From Sediminibacterium sp. (GTDB lineage: Bacteria; Bacteroidota; Bacteroidia; Chitinophagales; Chitinophagaceae): a stretch of DNA of 38,009 nucleotides. Numbering within the stretch: position 1 is the stretch's first letter; the number at the start of each line of letters is the position of its first letter. The notes under the pieces are model-generated. The model ran no database searches. It was not told the DNA's origin and was given only the letters and a program-made list of their open reading frames with translations. The stretch is from the NCBI GenBank assembly GCA_028687975.1, contig JAQTZD010000002.1:1-38009 (forward strand). Direction: 5' to 3'. Shown piece by piece: positions 28,011-36,792 of the stretch. The translations under genes were made by a program, and so were the position numbers.

Positions 28011-28889
28011 TCAGATAAATACCCTGTTTTCGGAAGTATAGTCCTCACGAAATCGTTTAGGGGTACACTCTTTTTTCTTTTTAAAAATTCGGTTGAAATT
28101 CGAAATATTATTAAACCCGCAGTTGTATGCCACTTCTGAAACGGGTTGATTGGTGTCGATCAACAGCCTGGAGGCGTGGCCAAGCCTTATATCCAGCAGA
28201 TTGTCCATGAAACTTACTCCGGTGTGAAATTTAAAGAACCTGCTGAAAGATACTTCGGTCATATTGGCAATTTTAGCAGCATCAGACAGCCGAATGGGTT
28301 TGTCGAAATTTTTATTCATGTATTCCATCACTTTTTCTATTCTCCTGCTGTTGTAGTTGAGTTGCAGGTTGCTGAAAGTTGCGTCAGAAAGAATACGCAT
28401 GTTTCTGGATATAGACAGGTCGTGAAGGATGGATAAAAGTTCAAGCACTGAGTCAAAACCCTGTTTAGATCTTAGCTGTTTCAGCCGGGGGCCAAGTTGC
28501 TGTGTGGTTGCTTTGGAAAACAGGATTCCTCTTTTTGAGTTTTCAAACATCTCCCGGATGAAGCGCAATTGATTTCTCCCCAGCATTTTTTCATCGAACA
28601 GTTCTTTGTGAAACTGTATGGTGATTTCATGTATTTCTCTGCTCTTGCAGTGGTATGTTTTCCAGGCATGGGGAAGATTTGATCCTACCAATACAAGCTC
28701 CATTTCTTCTATTTCGGATATATGGTCTCCCACAAATCTTTTTGCTCCCTTAGCATTGATAATAAAATTCAACTCCATCTCTTCATGGTAGTGCAGTGGA
28801 AAGTCGAACTCTTGTTTGGTTCGTTCAAATATCGTAAAACAGTCGCTGGTTGTTAACGGAGTAATCTCTTTCAGTATATTTCTGTTCAT
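28011..28889 (-). CDS. AraC-family transcriptional regulator
   Basis: The 292-aa protein has an N-terminal cupin-like sensor region (HYHEEMELNFIINAKGAKRFVGD, about 27-50) and a C-terminal double helix-turn-helix (about 190-285). The HTH region includes IRLSDAAKIANMTEVSFSRFFK, and the second HTH has the family signature VSEVAYNCGFNNISNFNRIFKKK. Cupin-AraC proteins usually activate sugar genes when a ligand is bound. It is the first gene of the leftward esterase operon (30 bp gap to the next) and diverges from susC. Direct repeats 21 bp apart in the shared 199-bp gap are candidate binding sites. No hybrid two-component or ECF-sigma regulator is present, so this is probably the locus regulator. 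Confidence 0.93.
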   Translation of the reverse strand: MNRNILKEITPLTTSDCFTIFERTKQEFDFPLHYHEEMELNFIINAKGAKRFVGDHISEIEEMELVLVGSNLPHAWKTYHCKSREIHEITIQFHKELFDEKMLGRNQLRFIREMFENSKRGILFSKATTQQLGPRLKQLRSKQGFDSVLELLSILHDLSISRNMRILSDATFSNLQLNYNSRRIEKVMEYMNKNFDKPIRLSDAAKIANMTEVSFSRFFKFHTGVSFMDNLLDIRLGHASRLLIDTNQPVSEVAYNCGFNNISNFNRIFKKKKECTPKRFREDYTSENRVFI

Positions 28890-29004
28890 GATTTATGTTA
28901 AAATCATATCAATATTGTTGTGCCGGGAATTTCTCCTTCGAGTTTATAAATATCCGTATTTATTGTGTTTTATGAAGGTCTTTGAATAAAAATAAATTTC
29001 GTTT

Positions 29005-29044
29005 GAGTTTATAGTACAATAAATAGATAAAATAGTACTATTCT
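29005..29044 (+). promoter_or_regulatory. Candidate AraC-type operator: direct half-sites 21 bp apart
   Basis: ATAGTAC occurs at 29011-29017 and 29032-29038, exactly 21 bp (two helical turns) apart, the spacing of AraC-family half-sites. The match extends to GAnnnnATAGTACnAT in both. A weaker relative, GAGTTTATA, lies at 28940-28948; the same 9-mer recurs at 29005-29013, overlapping the first half-site, 65 bp away. The downstream half-site ends about where the -33 region of the susC promoter should be, as in activator-dependent promoters. Confidence 0.55.
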
Positions 29045-29062
29045 GTAGGGAGATAAAGAACA

Positions 29063-29070
29063 TATTTTTG
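29063..29070 (+). promoter_or_regulatory. -7 element of the susC promoter
   Basis: TATTTTTG matches the Bacteroidetes -7 consensus TAnnTTTG fully. No proper TTTG lies 19-21 bp upstream (the nearest is TCTG at 29042-29045), which fits a promoter needing an activator bound just upstream. Transcription would begin near 29076, leaving only about 13 nt before the ATG at 29089. Confidence 0.5.
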
Positions 29071-29088
29071 GTCAAACATTGCTGCTAT

Positions 29089-32000
29089 ATGAGACAAATT
29101 TATTTTTGTTGCCTGTTCGTCTTTTGTCTGGCAGGCATTAAAAGCCTTGCGCAGGCAAGGAAAATCACCGGAACTGTTTCCGATGAAAAAAAAACTGTTT
29201 TAACAGGAGCTTCTATCACTGTTAAAAATGCAACCGTTACTGCACTTACAGATCAATCCGGAAATTTTTCATTGATGCTTCCTTCAGGAGCTAAGTTTAT
29301 CACCGTTTCGTACATGGGTATGGAGCCGGTTGATATTGCTGTTGGGGTAAAGAGCAATTTTCTGGTGGTGTTGAAACCACAGGTGACAGATTTAGGTGAT
29401 GTAGTGGTGGTTGGATACGGCACAGTCCGGAAAACAGATCTGACCGGGGCCGTGCAACGAATTGCCCGGGAAGATTTGATTAAAGACAATCCTGTTAATG
29501 TTATGCAGGCCATGCAGGGAAAACTTGCAGGTGTAAATGTTACGCAAAATGATGGTGCTCCTGGTGCAGGCCTGAGTATCCGCATAAGGGGATCAAATTC
29601 TTTTCTGGGTGGAACTGAGCCCTTGTATGTTATTGATGGTGTTCCCTTCAATAACAGCAATTCAGAATCAAATCCCGCCTCCATAGGTGCCGATGAAAAG
29701 CAAACCCTGAATGCCCTGTCTTTTATCAATCCCAATGATATTGAATCTATTGATGTCTTAAAAGATGCGTCTGCTACAGCCATCTACGGTTCCAGGGGCG
29801 CAAATGGAGTTGTGTTGATTACGACCAGGAAAGGAAGGGTTGGAAAAGAAAAGGTAGAGTTCACTGCTAATCTTGGTCTTTCTAATGTTTCCCGAAAGTT
29901 GAAAATGCTTTCTCCTTATGATTATGCAGCTTACCAGAATCTATCTTACCTGAATTCAAATAAATATGATGGCACCAACTACGCCATACCTTATCCCGAT
30001 TTGTCTAAATACATCGGCAACAATCGCAGTTGGCAGGATGCGATTTTCCGTCGGGGCTTGTCACAGCAATACTCGGTGAATGTTTCCGGTGGATCAGAGG
30101 CGGGCAGTCATAGTCTTTCTATGAATTACATTGGACAGGATGGTATTATCAATAACTCCGGTTACCAAAAACTGGGTTTGAGTTTTGGACTTTACAGAAA
30201 TATCGGAAAGAGAATCAAAATCGGTACCAATACAGCTTTGTCGAATTCTGTTACCAACGGGGTAAAAACCGGTACCGATAAGTCCGATGCTGCCAGTGCC
30301 GGTGTGATCCGCTCTGCGCTTACCTTTCCGGCCACCATCGATACGGTATCAGAATACGATGACGCTGGTGAAGGGTTCTTTATCACCAACCCCCAGATTT
30401 ATACAAGTAATGTTTTGAACAAGGTTACAGGCTTGAATATTTTTTCCTCTAACTACCTGGAAGCAACGCTGATGAGCGGCTTAAAATTCAGACAAAACCT
30501 TGGATTTAATTACGGCTCCAATACTCGTGATCAGTATTATCCCCGTACCGTTTATGAGGGATTCAGTGTAAAAGGCTGGGGACTCAAATCGGATAACCTC
30601 CGGACCAGTATTGTTACTGAAAGCATACTTACCTACACCAAAAAAATCAATCAGCACAGCATCAATGCCACCGGAGCGTCCACTTTTGAACGTACTACCG
30701 GCCAATCTACCAGGGTGGAAGCTAAAACATTCCCGAACGATCTGTTGAAGAATGAAAACCTTCAGTCGGCGGAACAGGTGCTGCCGGTTATCACCAACCG
30801 CTTTCAGTCTACACTTATTTCATTTTTAGGAAGGGTGAACTATGGGTACAACGACAAATACCTCCTCACGCTTTCTTATCGCCGCGACGGATCCAGCAAG
30901 TTTGGTGCAAACAATAAGTGGTCCGGGTTTCCATCGGCTGCCATTGCATGGAAGGCGCACAAAGAATCTTTTCTGCAACAAGTTCCGGCTGTCAGCAACC
31001 TGACTTTCCGGATGAGTTACGGTCAAACCGGTAACCAGGGCATTGGTTCATATGCTTCTCTTTCCAAATTATCTGTATACAATTATCCATTTAACGGCGC
31101 TTTACAAACAGGGTTGGCAGATGATATTTCTTCCGGGCCAAGCAACGATGCATTAAAATGGGAAACCACCACTGCTTATAATGCAGGATTGGATCTTGGT
31201 CTGTTCAATGGAAAATGGAATCTTCATGTTGACTACTATGTAAAGAAAACAGACAACCTTCTTCAATATGTTACCACGCCCGCTTCCACGGGTTTTCAAA
31301 GACAACTGCGGAACTCAGGAACAGTGCAGAATAAAGGGGTGGAGATTTCTCTGGACGGAACCATCCTGCGCTCCAAAGACTTTCAATGGAAGACCAATTT
31401 CAATATTGCCTTTAACAGGAATAAGATCCTGAGTTTAGGAGATGGTATCACAGAACAGTATGCAACCAATATATCCACTGGTGATGCCCCCTTTATTCAA
31501 TTAGTGGGTCAGCCAATCGGCGCCTTATACGGTTATGTGGAAGACGGATATTACGACAATGAAGCTGAGGTCCGGAATTCCCAGATGTATACTTCACAAC
31601 CAGATGCCATCATCAGAAGAATGGTTGGAGAAATTAAGTATCGGAATCTCGACGGAGACCCAACAGCCATATCGGTTACCGACAGAACGCTGATTGGAAA
31701 CGTAAATCCCGATTACACATTTGGCTTTACCAATAACCTTCAGTATAAAAAATTTGACCTGAGTATTTTTATCAATGGTGTACAGGGGAATGATATCATC
31801 AATATGAATACAAGATTTAATGGAAATATAGGGGCTTCTAAAAATATCAGTGAAGGAATGCTTGCAGGAGTATGGGCCGAAGGAAAAGACAATACGCTTG
31901 CCACTGGACCAAAAGCCATCCGCCAATTCTGGAGAACCCTCCTGTTCAGCAGAAGGTTCATTGAAGATGGCAGTTTTGTACGCATTAAAAATATAACACT

Positions 32001-32208
32001 GGGGTATACGGTTAATGAAAAGATTATTAAAGGGATTTCTGCAATTCGCCTGTCACTTGGCGTAAACAATCTTTACACGTTTACCAATTACTCAGGGTTT
32101 GATCCGGAGATCAACAGCTACGGAGACAATCCTGCATTGTTTGGTGTTGATTTAGGCGGTTACCCTAATTCCCGGACTTACAATTTTACGGTTCGCTGTA
32201 CTTTCTAA
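29089..32208 (+). CDS. SusC/RagA-type TonB-dependent outer-membrane transporter
   Basis: This 1039-aa protein begins with a signal peptide (MRQIYFCCLFVFCLAGIKSLAQ), using the ATG at 29089 and not an upstream TTG at 29068. A carboxypeptidase-regulatory-like domain follows (RKITGTVSDEKKTVLTGASITVK), then a probable TonB box and the SusC signature GDVVVVGYGTVRKTDLTGAV. The plug includes IRIRGSNSFLGGTEPLYVIDG and DASATAIYGSRGANGVVLITT; the rest is a beta-barrel ending in aromatic CTF. No STN domain is present, so it should not signal to a FecR/ECF system. With SusD it forms a lidded importer for oligosaccharides. The gap to susD is 20 bp. Confidence 0.96.
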   Translation: MRQIYFCCLFVFCLAGIKSLAQARKITGTVSDEKKTVLTGASITVKNATVTALTDQSGNFSLMLPSGAKFITVSYMGMEPVDIAVGVKSNFLVVLKPQVTDLGDVVVVGYGTVRKTDLTGAVQRIAREDLIKDNPVNVMQAMQGKLAGVNVTQNDGAPGAGLSIRIRGSNSFLGGTEPLYVIDGVPFNNSNSESNPASIGADEKQTLNALSFINPNDIESIDVLKDASATAIYGSRGANGVVLITTRKGRVGKEKVEFTANLGLSNVSRKLKMLSPYDYAAYQNLSYLNSNKYDGTNYAIPYPDLSKYIGNNRSWQDAIFRRGLSQQYSVNVSGGSEAGSHSLSMNYIGQDGIINNSGYQKLGLSFGLYRNIGKRIKIGTNTALSNSVTNGVKTGTDKSDAASAGVIRSALTFPATIDTVSEYDDAGEGFFITNPQIYTSNVLNKVTGLNIFSSNYLEATLMSGLKFRQNLGFNYGSNTRDQYYPRTVYEGFSVKGWGLKSDNLRTSIVTESILTYTKKINQHSINATGASTFERTTGQSTRVEAKTFPNDLLKNENLQSAEQVLPVITNRFQSTLISFLGRVNYGYNDKYLLTLSYRRDGSSKFGANNKWSGFPSAAIAWKAHKESFLQQVPAVSNLTFRMSYGQTGNQGIGSYASLSKLSVYNYPFNGALQTGLADDISSGPSNDALKWETTTAYNAGLDLGLFNGKWNLHVDYYVKKTDNLLQYVTTPASTGFQRQLRNSGTVQNKGVEISLDGTILRSKDFQWKTNFNIAFNRNKILSLGDGITEQYATNISTGDAPFIQLVGQPIGALYGYVEDGYYDNEAEVRNSQMYTSQPDAIIRRMVGEIKYRNLDGDPTAISVTDRTLIGNVNPDYTFGFTNNLQYKKFDLSIFINGVQGNDIINMNTRFNGNIGASKNISEGMLAGVWAEGKDNTLATGPKAIRQFWRTLLFSRRFIEDGSFVRIKNITLGYTVNEKIIKGISAIRLSLGVNNLYTFTNYSGFDPEINSYGDNPALFGVDLGGYPNSRTYNFTVRCTF

Positions 32209-32228
32209 ACATTTTTAAAAACAGTTAT

Positions 32229-33848
32229 ATGAGGTATATCAAAATATTTTCCTGCAGCCTGCTTTTGCCGATACTGCTGTTAACAGGTTCGTCCTGCAAA
32301 AAAGCACTGGAAGAAAAACCTTATTCCTTTATTTCTCCCAATAACTTTTATACCAACGAAAGTGATGCCAAAACAGCCATCAACGGGGTATACAATGAAT
32401 TGTATTCGTATGATCTGTATCTGCAGCCCATGTGGAACCTTACGATCCTGGACGATGATCATGTTTCTGGCGTAGACTGGTTCATGGGAACTTCCGGAGC
32501 AGGTAACCCGCAGGGTTACTGGGGTGTGAATGGCCCATGGGTGGGTTGTTATATGATTATTGCAAGAGCCACTACCGTGTTGGAAAACGTAGAAAAAATC
32601 AACCAGAACATCGATCCGGTTATTAAGAAACGGATACTTGGTGAGGCCCATTTCTTAAGAGGATGGGCATATTTCCAATTGGTTCAGTTGTATGGAGCAG
32701 TTCCACTCAGACTGAAATCCTTGTCTTCCGATCCCAATGCCAATGTGCCAAGGTCGCCGGTAATAGATGTGTATGCTGCCATTATAGAAGAGTTAAAGCA
32801 GGCAGAAACGATGTTGCTTCCGTTAGCAGATGCAAAAGCCGGTGAAACAGGACGCGCAACCAGAGGGCTGGCAAAAGGCCTGTTGGCAAAAGTTTACCTC
32901 ACCATAGCATCCGGCTCCCTGGCTGCAGGTAACGTATCGGTTCGAGGCGGAACCGATAACGGATATTATACACATCCCAAAAATGTGGTAGCAGGTTTAG
33001 ATGGTCTGGACAGCAAAGCTTATTTTACCCTGGCGAAAGACAAAGCGCTGGAAGTGATACAAAGTGGTGAATATTCCCTATTCACCAGCTGGAAAGATTT
33101 ATGGAGTATTGCAGGAAGGAATAAACAGGAACATATGTGGGAGTTGCAATCACTTGCAGGAAGTGCTTTTGTAAATAACCTGAGTATCTATTTTTCTGCA
33201 TATTCTACATTTGGAAGAGGTGCTGTATGGGCAACCAACAACCACTTTCAGGATTATGAAGACGCCGACAAGCGTGCGTTGGATGGTGTAGCACATAATT
33301 ATGAAACCAGTACCGGGGTAAAATATTTTTATCCTTCCTGGCAGGCTGCCACATATAAAGTTGTGAACGGAGTTACTTATGCCAATAATGGAACCACAGA
33401 CGACAGGGCCTATGTAATTAAGTTTGCCGATGTAAATGATCGGACTGTTGCCAACAGTGATGCTTATTTCCCACTGATGCGTTATGCCGAAATCCTCCTT
33501 ATTTATGCGGAAGCAGCCAATGAAGCCAGCAATGGGCCTACAGCAGAAGCCTACACACAACTGAATGCTATACGAAACAGAGCAGGAGCAACAGTTGCCA
33601 CACCGGGGATGAATCTGGAACAGTTCAGGAGTTTTGTGCTTGCAGAAAGAGCCCGGGAGTTTTCCTTAGAAGGAATTCGTCGCTTTGATCTGATCAGATG
33701 GGGAATTTATTTGCAGGTCATGAATAAGATCTCTTCGGGTCAGAACAATATTTCCAAGGTAAGGAGCCTGCGCAATCTCTTGCTCCCGATCCCACTTAGC
33801 GAAATGAACTCAAATCAGGCTATTACGACCAATAATCCCGGCTGGTAA
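32229..33848 (+). CDS. SusD/RagB-family glycan-binding outer-membrane lipoprotein
   Basis: The 539-aa protein has a lipoprotein signal with lipobox LTGSSC (C23 lipidated) and the SusD start KKALEEKPYSFISPNNFYTNESDAKTAINGVYNEL. HFLRGWAYFQLVQLYGAVPL is the classic TPR-containing SusD motif, and the C-terminal RERAREFSLEGIRRFDLIRWG-like region is also present. SusD proteins bind glycan at the cell surface and close over SusC. It is immediately downstream of susC and upstream of a TIG lipoprotein. Confidence 0.96.
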   Translation: MRYIKIFSCSLLLPILLLTGSSCKKALEEKPYSFISPNNFYTNESDAKTAINGVYNELYSYDLYLQPMWNLTILDDDHVSGVDWFMGTSGAGNPQGYWGVNGPWVGCYMIIARATTVLENVEKINQNIDPVIKKRILGEAHFLRGWAYFQLVQLYGAVPLRLKSLSSDPNANVPRSPVIDVYAAIIEELKQAETMLLPLADAKAGETGRATRGLAKGLLAKVYLTIASGSLAAGNVSVRGGTDNGYYTHPKNVVAGLDGLDSKAYFTLAKDKALEVIQSGEYSLFTSWKDLWSIAGRNKQEHMWELQSLAGSAFVNNLSIYFSAYSTFGRGAVWATNNHFQDYEDADKRALDGVAHNYETSTGVKYFYPSWQAATYKVVNGVTYANNGTTDDRAYVIKFADVNDRTVANSDAYFPLMRYAEILLIYAEAANEASNGPTAEAYTQLNAIRNRAGATVATPGMNLEQFRSFVLAERAREFSLEGIRRFDLIRWGIYLQVMNKISSGQNNISKVRSLRNLLLPIPLSEMNSNQAITTNNPGW

Positions 33849-33878
33849 ATTCAATCAATCAACTATATACTTCAACTT

Positions 33879-34910
33879 ATGAGAAAAATACTTCAGGCTT
33901 TAACAGGTTGCATATTGCTAGTAGCTGCTTCCTGTAAAAAAGACAACGGAGGTAACAATGCCAATCTTCAGCAGCCTCCGGTTATCGGTTCGGTCACAGA
34001 TCTGGAAAACCGCAGCCTGGCTTTATCCGCTGTGAATTATGGCGATTGGATCATTATAAAAGGCAAATACCTGGCTACTACCTATAAGGTAGACTTCAAT
34101 GGTATACTGGCAGCTGATTCTCTTTTATATGCGGACGACACTTCCGTAACTGTTAAGATACCTTCCGTATTGCCTGATCCGGCAGACAACCCAATCACGG
34201 TAACTACCCGCTATGGGTCTGCAACGTATAATTTTAAAATTTTACAACCTGCCCCAATTATCAGCTCATTTGATCCGATAACCGGAAATGCGGGAGATAC
34301 AATCACCATTACCGGAAATCATTTTGGCGGCGTTCAATCTGTAAAGTTTGAATCTGTGAGTGCTGTAATTGTTTCCAGTACAAAAACGGAAATCAAGGTG
34401 AAGGTCCCGGCAGGGGTTACTTCTGCATATATTTATGTAACAACAGGGAGTGGTACAGTTAAATCGAGCCTGGCTTATGGATACAAATACCTGATTTTCG
34501 ATGATGCACTTGCCGCAACATGGAAGAATACTTCTTTCAGTGCAACCACTGTACTTACAAATATAACCCCGGTCAGACGCGGAACATATTCTACCAATAC
34601 CAAATTCAGTGTTGGTTTTGGCGCATTCAGGGTAACAAAATCTACACCGGCACTGAGCATGACTGGAAATACAAAACTTAAATTTTCCCTTTACGCTGGC
34701 GCCAATTCTCTCAATAAGAAAATAAAAATCTATTTTAATGGTGTAAGCTCATCCGGTTACACTTACACGATTACACAGGTGGGAAAATGGATAGACCTTG
34801 AAATACCATTAAGCAACATGAAAAGTCCTACTACCATAACATCTTTAACGATACAAGAGTTCAGCGGTGTGCTTCAGGAAATTTATTTAGACGATATTGG
34901 GCTGATATAA
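33879..34910 (+). CDS. IPT/TIG-domain surface lipoprotein (probable glycan-binding protein)
   Basis: The 343-aa protein has a lipobox ending at C19 (VAASCKK). One Ig-like unit lies at about 36-120. A clear IPT/TIG domain follows at about 125-205 (PIISSFDPITGNAGDTITITGNHF). The C-terminal beta-rich domain (about 210-343) could be a carbohydrate-binding module, because it ends LDDIGLI like jelly-roll proteins. Its position after susD is where SusE/SusF-like surface glycan-binding proteins are found, so this is the probable role. I cannot assign a ligand, though mannan is suggested by the neighbours. The flanking gaps of 30 and 31 bp fit an operon. Confidence 0.82.
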   Translation: MRKILQALTGCILLVAASCKKDNGGNNANLQQPPVIGSVTDLENRSLALSAVNYGDWIIIKGKYLATTYKVDFNGILAADSLLYADDTSVTVKIPSVLPDPADNPITVTTRYGSATYNFKILQPAPIISSFDPITGNAGDTITITGNHFGGVQSVKFESVSAVIVSSTKTEIKVKVPAGVTSAYIYVTTGSGTVKSSLAYGYKYLIFDDALAATWKNTSFSATTVLTNITPVRRGTYSTNTKFSVGFGAFRVTKSTPALSMTGNTKLKFSLYAGANSLNKKIKIYFNGVSSSGYTYTITQVGKWIDLEIPLSNMKSPTTITSLTIQEFSGVLQEIYLDDIGLI

Positions 34911-34941
34911 AGGATTGAACACAATAAAGGGAAATTAATTT

Positions 34942-36771
34942 ATGAAGCTTCGACTGCCGGATTTCTTAATTATCATAGCATACCTGGTTGCAATGGTATT
35001 CATCGGATTTTACATGCGTAAAAGGGCCAGGCAAAACAAGGAAAGTTATTTGATGGGCGGGAAGAAGCTACCCTGGTATATGCTGGGCCTGAGTGATGCA
35101 AGTGATATGTTCGATATCAGCGGAACCATGTGGATGGTGGCTTTGTGTTTTGTTTATGGTATGAAAAGCATATGGATACCCTGGCTTTGGCCCGTATTTA
35201 ATCAGGTGTTCATGATGATGTTTCTTTCAAAATGGCTCAGAAGATCCAATGCCAACACCGGAGCTGAATGGCTGGTAACGCGTTTTGGTACCGCAGGGGC
35301 TGGAGTAAAGGGTTCTCACAATATCGTGGTAGTATTTGCTATTATCTGCTGCTTCGGATTTTTGGCTTACGGGTTTATAGGATTGGGTAAGTTTATCGAA
35401 ATGTTTATTCCGTGGGAGTTGGCTAAAAATTACATCCCTTTTGATTTGCCGCAGCAGTATGCAGCGCATTTTTATGGAATTCTATTTACCCTTTTTGCCA
35501 TGTTTTATTCCATCATTGGCGGGTTGCATAGTATTGTGCTGGGAGATTTCATCAAGTATATGATCATGACGGTTGCCTGTATATCCATTGCTGTAATTGC
35601 GATGGTTCACCTGAACAGCCAGGGCAATCAATTGAAGGTTCCTGAAGGCTGGTTCGATCCTTTTTTCGGGTGGAATCTCAACCTGAACTGGGGCAACATA
35701 CTGCCGGATGCCAACCGGAAGATTACAGGCGATGGATTTGGGATTTTCGGTATTTTTTTTATGATGATGTTGTTTAAAGGTGTGTTTGCCAGCCTTGCAG
35801 GGCCAGCTCCCAATTACGACATGCAGAAAGTATTGTCGACCAGGTCGCCGAAGGAAGCCAGTAAAATGACCGGCTTTGTATCGATTGTATTGTTGCCGAT
35901 CAGGTATTCGATGGTCATCGGTATTACTGTTTTGGCCCTATTGTATTACAACCAGCTTAACTTATCCGGACCGGGGGGAACTGATTTTGAAAAAATTTTA
36001 CCCGCGGCAATCAACCATTTTTTACCCGTAGGCGTGTTAGGGTTGGTGTTAACAGGCCTCCTTGGAGCTTTTATGGGTACATTTTCCGGAACGCTGAATG
36101 CAGCCCAGGCCTATATTGTAAACGATGTATATCTCAAATACATCGATCCTCAGGCCGGCACCAAAAAAATTATGCGTGCCAATTATATTGTAGGCATATT
36201 GGTGGTAACGATTGGGGTTGTACTGGGCTTTTTTGCAAAAGACGTGAACAGTGTTCTTCAATGGATCGTAGGTGGCTTGTACGGCGGTTATATTGCAGCA
36301 AACTTGTTGAAGTGGTATTGGTGGCGATTTAATGCCAGCGGATTTTTTTGGGGAATGACCAGTGGTATTGCTGCCGCATTGATCTTTTTGAAAATATACG
36401 ACGGTCTCTTTCTGTATATATGGCCGCTGCTTTTCCTGATTTCCGTTGCCGGATGTATTGTGGGTACCTATGCTGCGCCACCCACTGCAGAAGCTACCCT
36501 GAAATCTTTTTATACAGCCGTAAGGCCCTGGGGTTTCTGGAAACCTGTACACCAACTGGTGGTGCGGGAGAATCCCGATTTCCAGCCTAACAAAAGATTC
36601 GGGTTGGATATGTTTAATGTGTTTCTTGGCATAATAGCACAATGTTGTTTAACCATTTTGCCAATGTACCTGGTATTGTGGATGAAACTGCCGTTACTGA
36701 TTACCATCGTTATTTTATTGGTCATTGTGGTTATCCTAAAGCGAACATGGTGGAATAAGCTGGAAGACTAG
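34942..36771 (+). CDS. Sodium:sugar symporter (SSS family)
   Basis: This 609-aa integral membrane protein has about 14 predicted hydrophobic helices, starting with DFLIIIAYLVAMVFIGFYMRKRA and including the SSS-type GGKKLPWYMLGLSDASDMFDISG. SSS carriers take up sugars across the inner membrane using the sodium gradient. It lies 21 bp before a GH130 mannosylglucose phosphorylase. The same order (symporter, GH130, epimerase) is known from the Bacteroides fragilis mannan locus, where the symporter is thought to import mannobiose or mannosylglucose. That substrate is therefore inferred here. The protein is longer than many SSS members, with a tail after the last core helix. Confidence 0.9.
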   Translation: MKLRLPDFLIIIAYLVAMVFIGFYMRKRARQNKESYLMGGKKLPWYMLGLSDASDMFDISGTMWMVALCFVYGMKSIWIPWLWPVFNQVFMMMFLSKWLRRSNANTGAEWLVTRFGTAGAGVKGSHNIVVVFAIICCFGFLAYGFIGLGKFIEMFIPWELAKNYIPFDLPQQYAAHFYGILFTLFAMFYSIIGGLHSIVLGDFIKYMIMTVACISIAVIAMVHLNSQGNQLKVPEGWFDPFFGWNLNLNWGNILPDANRKITGDGFGIFGIFFMMMLFKGVFASLAGPAPNYDMQKVLSTRSPKEASKMTGFVSIVLLPIRYSMVIGITVLALLYYNQLNLSGPGGTDFEKILPAAINHFLPVGVLGLVLTGLLGAFMGTFSGTLNAAQAYIVNDVYLKYIDPQAGTKKIMRANYIVGILVVTIGVVLGFFAKDVNSVLQWIVGGLYGGYIAANLLKWYWWRFNASGFFWGMTSGIAAALIFLKIYDGLFLYIWPLLFLISVAGCIVGTYAAPPTAEATLKSFYTAVRPWGFWKPVHQLVVRENPDFQPNKRFGLDMFNVFLGIIAQCCLTILPMYLVLWMKLPLLITIVILLVIVVILKRTWWNKLED

Positions 36772-36792
36772 TTTTAATTATTAATAAGAAGT

